A stretch of 64,000 nucleotides of DNA from Welwitschia mirabilis (Eukaryota > Gnetophyta > Gnetopsida > Welwitschiales). Shown piece after piece: positions 45,238 through 58,250 of this stretch. A program made the position numbers and the translations under genes. Where the stretch lies: NCBI GenBank assembly GCA_051453625.1, contig JBOZIK010000001.1:280555043-280619042 (forward strand). Direction: 5' to 3'. Under the pieces are notes generated by a model. That model made no database searches and was not told the DNA's origin. It worked only from the letters and a program-made list of their open reading frames with translations. Positions within the stretch are counted from its first letter, which is position 1, and each line of letters starts with the position of its first letter.

Positions 45238-46370
45238 ATTCCAACTATCATAATAAACACATAAGTGGACTGAGTTCATATCCTCGAAAGAAATGTTTGT
45301 GTTAAATGAGAAGGACTATCTTAATGCATGATCTAATCTATGCTTTTTTCATGTGAACTGATTTTTGATTTGATAATGGTACAATAATACAAGATATTGA
45401 TTGAAAAATTAAATTCGAAGATGGGAGAGGGAGATATTAATGTGCAAAAAAGATGTAGTGGTTTGGGGAAAAGACATGCCTGAGGAGGGAAAGACGAAAA
45501 ATGAAGAAATTTGCATGACTTATAAGGTTATGTTTGGATTTTAATTCCTTGATTAGTAATTAATTAAGTGGATCTTTACATCCTTGTATATCACATATGT
45601 TTCTACAACTAATTACAATAACAAATAAGATAGATTTGAGGAGTGTACATATCACACAAATGGGAGAGAGTATTGGGGGTGGGGAGGTGGGGGAGAGAGT
45701 GTATGTGTGTGTCTGCAAAACTTGTAAATTGTAAAGAAGAGAACTACATTATGCTTAGAAAGACAACAATGGATAATTTAAGTTTGCACTATACAGGGGA
45801 AAGGAACTATTATGAACAGAAATGAAATCTAGTGCATAGAAAGGGGCAAAAAAATTAGAACTATCAGTTAACACATGTGAAGAACATAGAGAAAGGGTGA
45901 GTAACAGAATGAATAGAGTATGCCAATGAATGGTGAAGCATCTGGTTGAAGAAGAAAGAAAGATAAAATATGCCAAAAGTTAAGAAAAACTATAGTCAAC
46001 ATTATTTTGTATTGTTTACATAGGCAGAAAGAGAGATCAATGTGTAAGGATAAAAGGAGTGGTTAAAAACAATATCCTCTTTTTAGTTAATGGTTTTTAC
46101 CACCCAATATTTGTCAAACTAAACTAACATTAAGATGGTAATTTAAGATATTAAAATTATGTTCAAGAAGACACATAAAAAAAAGAGAAGAGAATGTCAC
46201 ACATCTTCCTAGATTCTATTGAATGGATTTGTTTAACTTTTTCTAGGCATACAGTGTTTTTTTACATTCCAATAAGCCTAGACACATTTTATAACAAGTG
46301 CAGCAAAAAATTAAAAAAAATATTTATACTCTCTTTTGAACTGAAATAAAATATTAGAAGCAATAAGATA

Positions 46371-46440
46371 TGGCTTATATGGATTTGAACCTATGAACTT
46401 CCACTTAAAAATTACTCATGTTGATAAATAATCCTACATT
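46371..46440 (-). repeat. tRNA-like (SINE-like) module 2 in LTR B
   Basis: The minus strand carries ataggttcaaatcca, a B-box-like sequence (GGTTCAAATCC), at the place equivalent to 25911-25985. Confidence 0.45.
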
Positions 46441-47761
46441 GATACTTGATAACCTTCTCAAAATATACACATCCTATATGTTGTGATGACTTACCACAAA
46501 AGAATATTTAACTATTTATACATACATATATCTTCCTAAAAAATATGACATTATCATTAATAAATACAACATTAATTTCATAGCTAGGTAATAGTGTACC
46601 AAGAACATTATTTTACATCATTCAATAATATATTTGACTTATAATTTCTTAAATAACTTTAACAAGAAGAAGAAGATAACTAAACATTCATAATTTCCTT
46701 AATAGAAGTTAAGAAATTACATTACTTATAAATCTCTAAATAATTTCTATTATTAAATAAACTAAAGTCTCATAGATAACATCATGTCAATAAATATGAC
46801 AAACCATTAGGACATTCAAGGTTCTTAATTTTAACCATCATAATATATTCATGAATTAGATAAAGAAAAGCATGTGAACAAAACCCAATTCTTATTAGAA
46901 TCACTAGCTCTTTCTAGCATCTTCTTTTATAATGGGTCCTACACATGCAATTATGGTATGAGGACTATAACCATCATAGTTCTCAGTATGGTTCATGATA
47001 ATGAATAGGTTGAAAGAGGATGCCCAAGATACAAGATAAGAAAACAATAGAATATTAAATACATGATCAAGGCCTTAATTTCATATTATCTTCTTTATTG
47101 TTGTTACACAACAAATTTAAGTAATCAAGTTGCATACAACCAAAAGAGATAAAATGATAATATTTATTTAAATTTTTCCTTTTCTTTCTGGAAGTTTGAT
47201 CCCATGTCCTCAAGACTCACATCACAGAGTATCACTCCATGATATTAGAACAATTAATTACCCTAGCTAGTTTTAATTCTCTCATCTAATATTCTTAAGT
47301 TAATGGTCAATGGTTAATACAAGTCATTTATAGATAATCCATAATAAGCTATCAATAAGGCTTAATTCAAATTAGGATTAACAAGATAGGTAAAGGTTTC
47401 ACAAATTATGCAAGATCCTAAGAAACAATGACACAATGATATACCATAAGCACAAGACTTGTAAACATCAAAATGATTTTTACAAGGTACTAATGAAAGC
47501 TTTACAATTATATGATTATTGCTAGAAAAAAATCTTTAACATGCATGATAACATAAGAAACACTAAAATCATGAAAGTATTACAAGATAAGTTGGAACCA
47601 TGTACAAATATAAGAGGTTGGGATCACACTTGTTCTAAGCTAAATCCTCAAGTACTACTAGTCATATCCAAGTTTTGATATGTTTACAATCATAAGATAT
47701 GGATCTATAACTCTAATAGCTAAGGGATTGAGGTATTTATAATAAAAGACTAATAGTCAGA

Positions 47762-47771
47762 NNNNNNNNNN
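47762..47771. other. Assembly gap of 10 N in LTR B
   Basis: LTR A has about 60 bases at the equivalent place, so the gap is probably short. Confidence 0.85.
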
Positions 47772-47818
47772 ACTCATCCTTCCTAAGGCTAGTTACTAGG
47801 TGTAAATAATAATATAAT

Positions 47819-48085
47819 TGAATGGTTTTAGGTAACCCTCGAGGTAAAAGCAAGATAACAATGGAGTGAAGATCAATCAATAAATATACCTTGATGATTT
47901 TATTCATAGCAAATGAATATATACTAAATACAGTGAGAGAAATTAGGAGAATTAAAATATAAATAACAATGGATAAGAAGAATGGAAAAGAGAATAAAAG
48001 AGGGATGAGGAAGATATTATGTAGTGGATATAACCACTTTTCTTGCCCCCCATCCCCTTTTCCCACCTGGCCGCCACCTCAAACA
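47819..48085 (-). repeat. 3' LTR of Cop-2 (267 bp)
   Basis: The plus strand reads tg at 47819 and ca at 48084-48085, giving the TG...CA ends. On the minus strand a polypurine tract aaggtgggggg lies just before the start. No second LTR is in the window, so the assignment rests on the ends and the tract. Confidence 0.55.
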
Positions 48086-48091
48086 CCCCCC
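48046..48091 (-). other. G-rich cluster at the Cop-2 LTR edge
   Basis: The minus strand has four G-runs of three or more: GGGGGG (48086-48091), GGG (48062-48064), GGGG (48054-48057) and GGGGGG (48046-48051). This is the most GC-rich spot in the window. A G-quadruplex with one long loop is possible. Confidence 0.5.
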
Positions 48092-48324
48092 ACCTTGAGT
48101 TGCCTCCTTCTTGATGTTAAATTTTATGTGAGAATTAACATCACAATTAATAAGAGATGGTTGGAATAAGCCTTCTACCTATCTTAAGCAACTAGCAACA
48201 TTTACTTGAAATAAAAGGTGATAACTTGAAATAAAGTGAAATAACCTGGGATAACTCAAGACAAAGTGGAACAACTCGGGACAACATGGGATAAAAGGGA
48301 TTAGGAATAATAGAATCAAAAGAG

Positions 48325-49073
48325 GACTTCATCATCTTATGAATTTATTACTTCTTTATGTTTAGGTTCAGCTTCCATTTCGACTATGATAACTCACTTC
48401 TTTGGTTTCTCAGTGATTAGATCTCTTTCTTAATCAAAATAGCTACTTGCTTCATGTCAAATTATTTTGCAATAGTAACAAGACCTATTCTTATTTCTTT
48501 TTGATCTATCTTTTGTACTTATCAATACTTCAGTTGTTATTTCTTTATATTCCACTTTTTTAAACTCTTCAAGAAGTGTAAATATGATGGCTTCAAGTGA
48601 AAATGGAACCTTCTTCAAAGTGAAGACAATGTAATCAAACTTAGATGGAAGACTATTAAGTAAGATGACTTTGGCATCATCATCCAATTTAGCATTAATT
48701 GAAGAAATTTGAATTAAAATTAATTGAAAGTAATTGATATATTTATTCATGCCTTTTTCTTCATCAATCTTTAAGCCATAAAGTTGATTCTTTAATATTT
48801 TCTTAGCCTCTTGACCAATTGTACCAAATAAATTATTTAACTCTTCCCAATTTGCCTTTGAAGACTTGGTCAAGTCAAGATAGTGTAAGTAATTATCTTT
48901 AAGTGAAAGGCTACTTAGGGATATAGTCCTTTGATCTAGCATTTTCTACTCTATAATTTTGGATGCATCTATTACTTTAGGTATTATACCATTTACAACT
49001 TGTCATACATATTTCTAAAGACATTTAGATCAACTTTTTGCTAAGAGTCTAGTAAAATTTTGGTTAGGACATG
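48325..49073 (-). pseudogene. Copia gag fragment of Cop-2
   Basis: An open stretch on the minus strand (48942-48457, 161 residues) is a clear UBN2-type copia gag: WEELNNLFG, KKILKNQLYGLKIDE, YINYFQLILIQI, DDDAKVILLNSLPSKFDYIV and LLEEFKKVE. It ends in CYYCKII and a stop, the start of a zinc knuckle whose histidine follows in frame and whose last Cys is Tyr. It differs from the Sire gags in lacking a long coiled-coil tail. Upstream sequence to 49073 reads as a broken gag N-terminus. Confidence 0.85.
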
Positions 49074-50364
49074 TGTTCGCATGTAAAAATTGACATGTAG
49101 ATCAAGTATATTAGATCAATTTATCATAATGAATACATTAATTTAATAAATTTAATCATAAAATTATTCTTTGACTATTTTCTATACCATAATTAATATT
49201 ATGCATTTTCCCATGACATTTTTAGAAATTTAGTAGTAATTTGGAGTATGTGAAATAAATTAAAATACATGTGGTAGTATTATTAAAAAACATGTGGTAG
49301 TGATATATGAAGGTGGTATTAGAGATATGTTATGATAGAACTAGTTGGTAGAAGGATCTAAATTCAAAGGCCACATGTTATACTCATCATGAAAACCTCA
49401 ACTAAATGCTATAAGATGAAGATCCCACCTAATGCTATAGGAAAAGGAATCTTAACTACTTCACAAAACCTACATGATGAAGATTCCACCTCATGCTATA
49501 AGATGAGGCATCTTATCCTTCACTTAATGCCAGATGATAAAAATTGTAACATCCATTGTAACTACCACCTACCACTATAAGCCAAAGGATTCTAATAACT
49601 TCAAATCTCTTATTTTATATAAATGGGCCTTGAGATCTCATTTGTAAATAGCTTTGACTAGTGAAAAATATGTGGAACCCTTAGAGCATCAACTCAACAT
49701 GGCTTCTTGAGCTCCCCTTTAGGAGTAAGTTATCTCTGAGGCCATCTTTAAGGAGTCTACACCTACTTTGCTTTTATCCTTTGATGTAATTGAATGGTAG
49801 TTATTCATTTTTTTAATTTTTAATGCAAGTGATATCATACTTTAATGTTAAAATGAAACTACATTATTAAGTTCTTTCATAAATTAAGTAATTTTTTTGA
49901 GGTTACTTTTTAGATTTATAGCCACTATCGTTTAATAGATCTTATGCATCGTAGTTCATACTTTCCATGTTTATGAAAGGCTATGAAGGATTAAAGGAAC
50001 AAATTAATTTTCCAACACTCATATGATAAATGAGATTATGTCACCATTATACAATCCTTAAATAAATTAATAATCTTGGAATTATTTTAGAAAGTTATAA
50101 GACATTGTTAAAGTTAACATTTGTAGGTTGAATGATTCAAGCCAGACTTTGGAGATAGTTCATTTCCCAACTTCACTAGTCAAGCTCCAAAATCATCACA
50201 AATCTCACTTTTGTCTTTTGATTTCTTGCAAGTTACAAAACATTATACTGCATCTATCTAATTCTATCTTGAATTATTACTTTGAAATAATGATACTAGG
50301 TACTTACCTTAGCTTTATTGAATCTCACATCTACTACAATGGATGTACATTCATCTCATAAACA
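49074..50364 (+). repeat. Athila/Tat-type LTR (second copy)
   Basis: It starts TGTTCGCATG and ends aaca. It aligns with 19477-20807 over its whole length. There is no primer site after it and no polypurine tract before it. Its 5-bp flanks (acatg and tatat) differ, so it is either a solo LTR with lost target duplication or a rearranged end. Confidence 0.75.
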
Positions 50365-51059
50365 TATATCATATCATAGTGATGTGTCTAATAAATGAAT
50401 TATACACTTTTGAACATGTTAAGAGTAAAAATCACCTTTATTTCTTTCTATTTTTGGATCGAGGGTCAAAATACCTCATTCTAAATGGTGAATTAACTAT
50501 TATGAAAACATGAAAAGAATATTGATAAATTATGAATATATTATGCATCTGTATTTTATAGTTTCAAGTGTTTAAGTTGAGATGTTATTTGTTTATTATT
50601 TTATAATATCATAAAAAGTTAGAATCACATGATTAAGTAGACTTATTTATTATTTATCAAATAAAAATTCATTCTAAATAAGGGAAAAATAATGATATTT
50701 ATTTATCAAAGAATCTAATGAAGAGTTCATAAAATTAAAATTCTATTGAGTGAATTTGATGCAACGATTTTAGTATTTAGAAAGGAAAAGTAAATACTCT
50801 CAATGTAATATCATAGTAAAAAAGATCCAACAATTTACTTATCATTCATTTAATTATTTATCTAATTAGTTTTCTTAAGGAAGAGAATGATGTCAAGTAT
50901 TAGGATAACATCAAGGAGGCTAACCTTCTAGGAAACAACAACTAGTTCAACAATTAAAATATAGTATGATGTAGGATATTTCTTTAGATTCTCACCCTGA
51001 TTTAGAGAATTTAGATAAACAAAATTTCTACTTTAGTAACGAAACCATAAAATCTTCTA
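50365..51059. other. AT-rich stretch, nothing recognised
   Basis: No motif or long frame is visible. It may be upstream pol of Cop-3 that has decayed beyond reading. Confidence 0.35.
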
Positions 51060-52250
51060 TTGATATCTCATAAGTTATGAGAAGCACGAAGCTCATTAAA
51101 TTTTAAAGATTATTATATCAAATGAAGCAAGTAAGTATGGCACAAGTAACAGAAGTTTTTTGTAATGAAGTAAGAAAAGAAAACAAGAAGGATTTATATA
51201 TCTATATCTTACTTGTAGTTCAGAAATAATTAATTCTAAGGAGGTAATCCAACATAAACAATGATAATATATAACATGCAAGGAGTATGAATTGTTAATG
51301 AAAAAAATAAAAAATGGAATCTACTATGATTATTATTTGGTAAGAAAATAAAAGAAATAAACTATTGTTTGAAAACAAGTATAAATCAAGTGGAAAACTT
51401 GACAAGCATAATGTGAGATTTATAATAGAGGTCTTTACACAAAAGATAGATATTGATTACATAAAATTATTTACACCTACAACCTAGTGAGAGATCATTT
51501 ACATCTAATGTAAAGAGGATGCAAAGCATATCATCTTATTGTAAAGAATACATTCCTAAATTAAGACCCTATAAAAGAGATGTATATGACTTATTTAAAA
51601 GGTTTTAAGTTGTAAGTACTTGAGAATTAGATTCTAAGATTATAGAATCCTTTGTAGGCCTTAAAGAAGTCACTTATCCTTAGTACACTAAGCTAAATAA
51701 AAGATTCATGAAATTTGACTATAAAATTTGTAAATATCATGATATTAATATGACTTTATTCATCAAACATTTAAATGGTAAAAACACATCTCATCATACT
51801 TGTGGATGATATTTTGGTAATGAGAGATTATTTAGAAAGCATTTAAATATAAAGAAAGAGATGGTTAAGCAACTTGATAACCCTAACCTTAAATTAATGT
51901 AATAATAGCTTAGTGTAAAGGTACTTAATAATAAAAATAAAATATTTTCTTATTTAAATGAAGTACATCAATTATATGTAAGAGAAATATGAAATGAAAG
52001 ATGTAAAGATAGTCCAACACTAACAGAGCATAATTCTAGCTTTAGTATAAATGAAAACTTTCTAAATGTGGATGAAACTATTTAATAAAAACTTGATAGA
52101 GCTTATATATGTTATTAATACTATAATCTTAAATATCATATATAGCAACATATGTAAAAGTTATATGATCAAGGTGATCATAGTATAATTAACCTAAATT
52201 AAAAGTAAAGCAAATTTTTTCCTTCTATGAGAGCATATAAATGATATTAA
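51060..52250 (+). pseudogene. Cop-3: copia reverse transcriptase relic
   Basis: Badly decayed copia RT reads in order on the plus strand: CKEYELLMKK (about 51278, the EMxALxxN start), VFTQKIDIDYIKLFTPT (about 51430-51480, the FTQxxGIDYxETFxPV block), CKEYIPKLRPYKRDVYDLF (about 51540-51600), then LNKRFMKFDYKICKYHDINM and LVDDILVMRDYLE around 51690-51845, with the catalytic VDD at about 51803. An RNase H linker-like stretch follows. The frame changes many times. Gag, integrase and LTRs are not found nearby, so it is an isolated fragment or lies in a larger old element. Confidence 0.65.
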
Positions 52251-55200
52251 AGTTGCAAAGATTTTTTAAATAAATATTTAAAAATTAAAAATGATTTACA
52301 ATGAAATTATATATTATAAAAGTATAAATATATTCATCTACTGAGAACATAGAGCAGTAGCAAGGTTAGATCTAGATATAATCAATTTTACATCTCATAG
52401 CTAATGATTATTCTAGTTTTTCCCAATAAATTATAATACTTACATATGGTTACAATTTAATTTAATGATAAATATTTACTAACATAAAGATAGGATAACT
52501 TATCAAGTGTGAAATTCATCAACAATATGTAAAATTAAACATACAATCATGTAGATAAATATTCATAATTAAAAAAGCATTAAAGTAAATTTCACCACCA
52601 AATCAATCTTTTATTACAAATGGATATCATCATTAGCTATATCCATTCCTCAAACATTGACTATTAGTACATCCCTAACTTGATGTATTAAATGATTATC
52701 CCTTTAGCTAGAAGGGCTTAAGAATCTAAGAAGTCTTTAAATCATATATTTAAAATAGAATAAATCAAGTTAACATAGATGTCTTATTCACAAGGAGAAC
52801 ATTTCGTTGCATAACTATAATAGGATAAGAATACCACCATCCAATAGTAGATGTTACTAAATAATATTTCCATTCAAGTGGCACACTATACCTTTTTAAG
52901 GCCATATTACATATATTCGATTTGATATAATATATTCTTAGGATATTTCATTTATAATAATGGCCTATAAGTCAAAATGAATTATATCTTTAAAGATTGA
53001 CTCCTAACTCCAAAATAGCACTTCACTAATGAACTAGATCATTGTAATGAAATCATTAAACATTTTTGTATGGTTCAATATGAGATCCACAAATTTAACT
53101 TTTGAACATCTATTTATGTATCTAAACTAGTCTATAAAATAACATGGTTTTAGAGATAAAACATAATAAATATACATACTAAGATTATCAAATACATATA
53201 ATGAAGGGATTATTATATATAAAATTCATGTCTTAACACATCCCAAACCAACTCATTGCTAGTCCTTAGTAATAGAAATAAAGATTCAAAACATAAAATT
53301 ATATGCATTATTAAAATTAGGGCAAAAATATGTCAAAATCTTCATGATGACATGAAAATATCATAACATGCTACATATATTAAAGTGTAAAATGGCTAAA
53401 AATGTTCAGAATTGTATTGCATAATTAACCAAAAATAAAACATGAACTAAAATACATAAATGGTTTATTACATCATACCACAGAATTGCATTCAATCATA
53501 ATCATTAATAATCAAAAAATTTAAAGATATATAGAATCATACATGTTTTTCTATTTTTAGTATTTAGCATGTATCTAATTGAATTTATTCCTTCGTGCAG
53601 CTTATAATTCTTCAATTAAGGATCTAAAGGTAACTTACATATCCTTTCATGACAATAAGAAATACTAAGAATTTTTTTTATTTTTATTCTTATTTTTAAT
53701 TTTATTTTATTTTTATTTTCATTTTTTTCTTAAATAGATAAAAGATATTTGAAATTTTACTAAATATTTCTTAATTTATTACTTTAAAACCTAATATGAA
53801 TATTGTCCTCATGTAAAATATGTAACAAAAAGTTCAAAAAGATTCCATGAAATAATATTCATAATAGAAGAAAGGTGGATGATGTCATATAGTATATCAT
53901 ATAATAGCCTCTAAAATAAACAAATATTATATTAAGCATTAAAGTTACATATTAAAATAGAGAATACTATATGGTTGAAAGATCTTCCTCAATTGCCTAC
54001 ATACATATGAAAAAGTTACATAAGGAAAGAAAAAAAAAAGAACAAGAGAGAGAACTATTTGATCTAACAAACTAAACATGTACAAAGTAAGTCTAGAGCA
54101 ATACTGAAATAGTGTGTTGTAAAGAATCTCTAGAATTCTCTTCTTTTTATTTCTTTTTGTTTAATAATTATTTTCATTATACTATATGATTTCTTCATTC
54201 AAGATCTATTCTACCAATGAACAAGTGATAAAAATCTATTATATCTGACGTAGGAATCATCTAGTAATAAGATAGAATCCTGAGACTCTTGTAAAGGTAA
54301 ATGTAATGGGGTAGGGAGAGAATAAACCTATTAATGATATATAAGCTACCTACATGGCATATCTCTACTAGATAAAGGAGATGATTGCAGATAATATTTC
54401 ACTATTAGTCACCTCTTATGCATCATTTTCTTTTTTCACATCATGGATATATCTATTGTTAAATGCTAACATATAAAAAGCTAACTTTTCTTTCTTAGTT
54501 AATATAATATCTATGATAAGTAAAGTAAATGTATATTCTTGATTTTTCTTATAGCCTTAATTCCTTTGTACATAATAGATAGACACTTTTTGTGCTCTAT
54601 TCTAAAAAATATGGTTCTGATGAGATACAAAAATATTTTATATTAACATGGTTATCTAAACGTACCTTTTTAATTCTAAATCTAAATAGTGCTAACTAGT
54701 CCTTTTCCATATTATTAATTTTAACCACAAATACAACACAAGTGTTTATACTCAAAATTTTAAATATTTGTCTTCATATACTTTAGTAAATTAGATGTTT
54801 TAAGATTATAAGTACCATCTTGAACATTGAATTATCATTATCCAAGTTTAATCCTTATGATATCTGAATTATTATTGAAAATAACTAATAATTGCATTTT
54901 ATCTTATAAGACATCCTAAGATACCTAATCTTTAACCCATGCATACAACTAATGAAGACTACCATTGATATCCAAATCCATGATGCTACTAACATTTAAA
55001 AGAAGATAGATCTTGAAAAATATGGATTAGCAATTTTTTTTATATGTATACATATACAGGGTGTTAAAATAAATTTACACAAATTAGTATCTAAAGAGGT
55101 AAAGAACATATTAAGAATACTAAGGATTAACTTAATCAATATAATATCTAAGAAAATTTATCATGATCAAATTTTCTACAATTTAACATACTAATACTTT

Positions 55201-56940
55201 TCATTGTAATCAATAAATAAATGATTGGCTATAGAATCATAGTCCTCCTTAAGAGTTTAAATATTTAATTCATTATTTGTACCATCATGTTATACTAATT
55301 TCATCTCTAAATTTTATTCTTCTAAATCTTTAGTATCCACAGTTATGATGGGAGCTTTTCTTAATATGAGTTTCTAAGCTCCTTTCTTATTTCTTAAGTA
55401 TCAAGGAATGATTTATTCATAAGAAAGTTTCCTTTTCAAGACTAAGATTTTACTATATATTGGATTATTATTTTTTATGGTATTTGCATCATTAGTTAAT
55501 GTAGTTTGACCTATAATGGCATTCATTTTCTATTCTATCATGGATGCTTCTGATTACTAGCTATAAACTAATCTGTTTTGAATGTTTGTCTCACATTTAT
55601 CATTTAGAGTCATTTTTTTTAATGTATTATAATACTTTAGGTGATTAATGTATTCATATTTATAACATCTTTCATGTTATCCAAGTGTTTCTTACATTTC
55701 ATTAAGTAATAAATAATCTATAAACTAATTTCATTTATGCCATTTAAGGTCTACACTTAATAATATATTCCTTGTTATATTTAACATAATATCTTAATGT
55801 TAATTTAGGATTTCTTGATGGTCTTTCTTAGAAATAACCATACCGATTACTTAGGATAAGAAGTTTTTTAATATTAATACTCTTAATCATTTTGCTAATT
55901 TTAATCTAACATACATTTGTTTGATAAACATAAACATTTATGAGCACTAAAATTTTCTTATAGTCCTTGTAAAAGAATAATAACTATGATTACTTATATT
56001 ATAACAAACCATCATAAGTTATAAATTTAAGACTACTGTCTATTTGTTAATAACTGGAGCATAACTCTAAATGTTATAATTAATTACAATTGTTAAGACA
56101 TAGCAAATTTTGGTATCATCACGAAGGATTATAATTAGTGTTTCTTAGGTCATGAAAATACATGTTTGTTTTAGAAATTCTTTAGTTTTTTTCTTTAAAT
56201 CTACCATTATTAAAATTGTAAATGGGTTTTTTATTTTGCGATAATTAGGAGCATCTAGAGCATAAGAGATTAAATATATAGAGCATATAGCTTAGATTAA
56301 TTATGTTAGATATTACTTCTATCTAGGTAAATTCTATCCTTCTATTTACTATTAATAAGTCTAGAGAGGCTAGGTTTCTAATTTTCTTTTTAAGATTGGT
56401 ATGTTACTCTATATTCTATGATTTACTATTGACAAGTTGATTTGTAAAACTGTTGTGTAAATTTTAAATTTATAAAAAGTTTTCTATGAAACATCTTATT
56501 TAAAATTGCATAATTCTATAATATATTTACTTTTTATTTTTTATTATACACGAATAATGATCTAAATAAAACCACTAACTATTTCATTAGTGATACTATC
56601 TTATTTGTGAAAAATACTTCTTTAAATTTAAAATTACATGATTCAATAATTTTTATCATTTTTTATTACAATTCTAGTTTAAAAAAATTTCCATCGATTT
56701 TGACCTCTTGTGCATCATTTAGATAGGGAAGTTACTAGTTAACTTCATAAAGAATTTGATAAAAAAATAAATTAATTTTAAACCACTTCTAAATGAGTTT
56801 GATAAAAAGTACTTTAAACTTTTATTTTAGAAAGGTAAAACTTTAACCCATAACTACTTAAAGATTTCTTTTATAGATATAATCATATCTAAAAATGATA
56901 GAGATGACATTTATTAGACTTTACCTAGGATAATAATAAC
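52251..56940. other. 4.7 kb AT-rich desert
   Basis: Open frames are all short and I could not tie any to a domain on either strand. It has T-rich patches (53675-53740, 54130-54180) and no repeat partner that I noticed. By position the right part could be the long leader of the Athila element whose gag begins near 56977. Confidence 0.4.
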
Positions 56941-58250
56941 TAATTTATGGTAGCCTAGGTGTCTAGTTAGACCTTCATGTGTGATTATTCATTCCCTTAT
57001 AAACCATTTAAAAATGAAACTAAATATCAGCAATCTATTTATAGATTTCATGACTTAAATGTAGAAAAATCCTATAAACATATCCATAAATTTAAAGATT
57101 TTATGTCAATCATAGGTAACAAAAATGCTATAATAAAGATGAAGTTATTTTTCTTTCCATTCAAAGAAAAATCTAAAGCATGGCTGGTTTATGAAGAGAT
57201 TTAAATCATGAGTTTCAAAGAAGCATTTTCTACTATATGAAGGTAATGAATTAAGGTAAAATACTATAGACTTATAACAATAATAGAATGGTATTTTCTA
57301 CAAAGCATTTGAAAATTTTAAGGATAAGCTAATGATATTCTCTTAACATGGTTTTTAAGCAAGGGTAATAATGAACTCTTTTTATGATGAATTAACATCA
57401 TACAATAGGGAGCTTATTGAAATGATGATAAAAGAAACTCTCAATTCTAAAGAATCAAAAGAATCTTTGAATACTTTATAAAGCATATACAAAGGTATTA
57501 AAAATAGAAAGGGCCATCTGAAGATAAATATTTGGTTAGACAAACTCAACCATGTAGAAAATCTATATAAAGAGGAATTTGCAAATCAAATGAAAAATCT
57601 AGCATAAGCAAAAAAAACTAGAGACCATAATTAATTCTAAGAACAACTTGAAAAGTTAAAATTATGTAAGACTATATGAGGTATTATTTATGCTATAGAT
57701 GAACATGAAATAGATGAATTTCCTTCTATTCTTAAGTATAAAGATATCATGAATTTGTTATATATGTTATGCATACTTTAGATGAACATGAAACAAATGA
57801 ATATCTTCCTATTCTTAACTACAAAGATATAGTGGCTAGATAAGTGAATAGTATATAAGTTAAAGACCTTTTTAAGGATAATAATAATAATTATCATTTT
57901 CTTATGGAGATACATACAACATGAAATGGAAGAGTTACCCTAGTTTTTCTTAGAAATATTAATAAAATAAAGCATCTACTTCATAAAGCTATAGGTAGCC
58001 TCAAAGTGAGCCAATAGAGAATGTTTTGAAAAACTTCATTAAAGATCAAATAGTTAGCAATACAAACAAGCTAAAATAATTAATCAAATGATACAAACTC
58101 TTTAACATATAAAATGGGAGATGAATTAACACTCTCAAACTACTTCTTACTTGGTATCTTTAATTAACTAAAGATAAAAGGATAAACTTGCAACTCAACC
58201 TATACCCAATCCAATAGGAATCAACATGGTTAAATGACAATACAAAGTAT
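56941..58250 (+). pseudogene. Gypsy (Athila-type) gag of Ath-2
   Basis: The open frame 56977-57204 (75 residues) holds the retrotransposon gag core: EKSYKHIHKFKDFMSIIG, then MKLFFFPFKEKSKAWL, matching the plant gypsy pattern for LRLFPFSLKDKAKRWL. Later MNSFYDELTSYNRELIEMMI (about 57372) matches the FYxGLxxxxRxLVDxxxxG block. RKDKLATQPIPNPIGIN (about 58174-58224) matches the LPSQPIPNPK linker typical of Athila. Several frameshifts separate the parts. Confidence 0.75.

Larger units (their letters stand above)
24160..47818 (-). mobile_element. Tek-1: minus-strand gypsy element with long LTRs, carrying nested insertions
   Basis: Two long homologous blocks, LTR A (24160-34063) and LTR B (36533-47818), flank a 2.5 kb internal region. 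On the minus strand, a primer site follows the end of LTR B and a polypurine tract precedes LTR A. The LTR end reads GATATTACA in both. Without the nested elements LTR A is about 3.65 kb, a length seen in Tekay/Del chromoviruses, which also use the iMet primer. Internal pol is gone. Assignment to Tekay/Del rests on LTR length, the LTR end and the primer, not on a protein tree. Confidence 0.65.
36533..47818 (-). repeat. Tek-1 5' LTR (LTR B), interrupted by Sire-3 and cut by Cop-2
   Basis: LTR B is present as 36533-37202 and 45238-47818. Landmarks shared with LTR A include gccaagtctagctt/accaagtctagctt (24448 and 36794), ggatttgaac (25921 and 46381) and aactctaatag (27241 and 47708). The last 440 bases of the LTR at its minus-strand start are missing beyond the Cop-2 insertion. 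A 10-N gap lies at 47762-47771. Confidence 0.7.
47819..49073 (-). mobile_element. Cop-2: truncated minus-strand copia element
   Basis: A 3' LTR (47819-48085) lies directly downstream (minus sense) of a gag fragment. All of pol is missing, and the element is cut at 49073 by an Athila-type LTR. It interrupts the end of LTR B. Confidence 0.6.

Noticed and set aside
45643-45976. Opposed frames of 60 and 73 residues
   Set aside because: They lie inside LTR B of Tek-1, where the copy in LTR A does not keep them open.
24160-47818. Segmental duplication of a 3 kb host region
   Set aside because: Primer-binding and polypurine sites at the inner edges make LTRs the better explanation.
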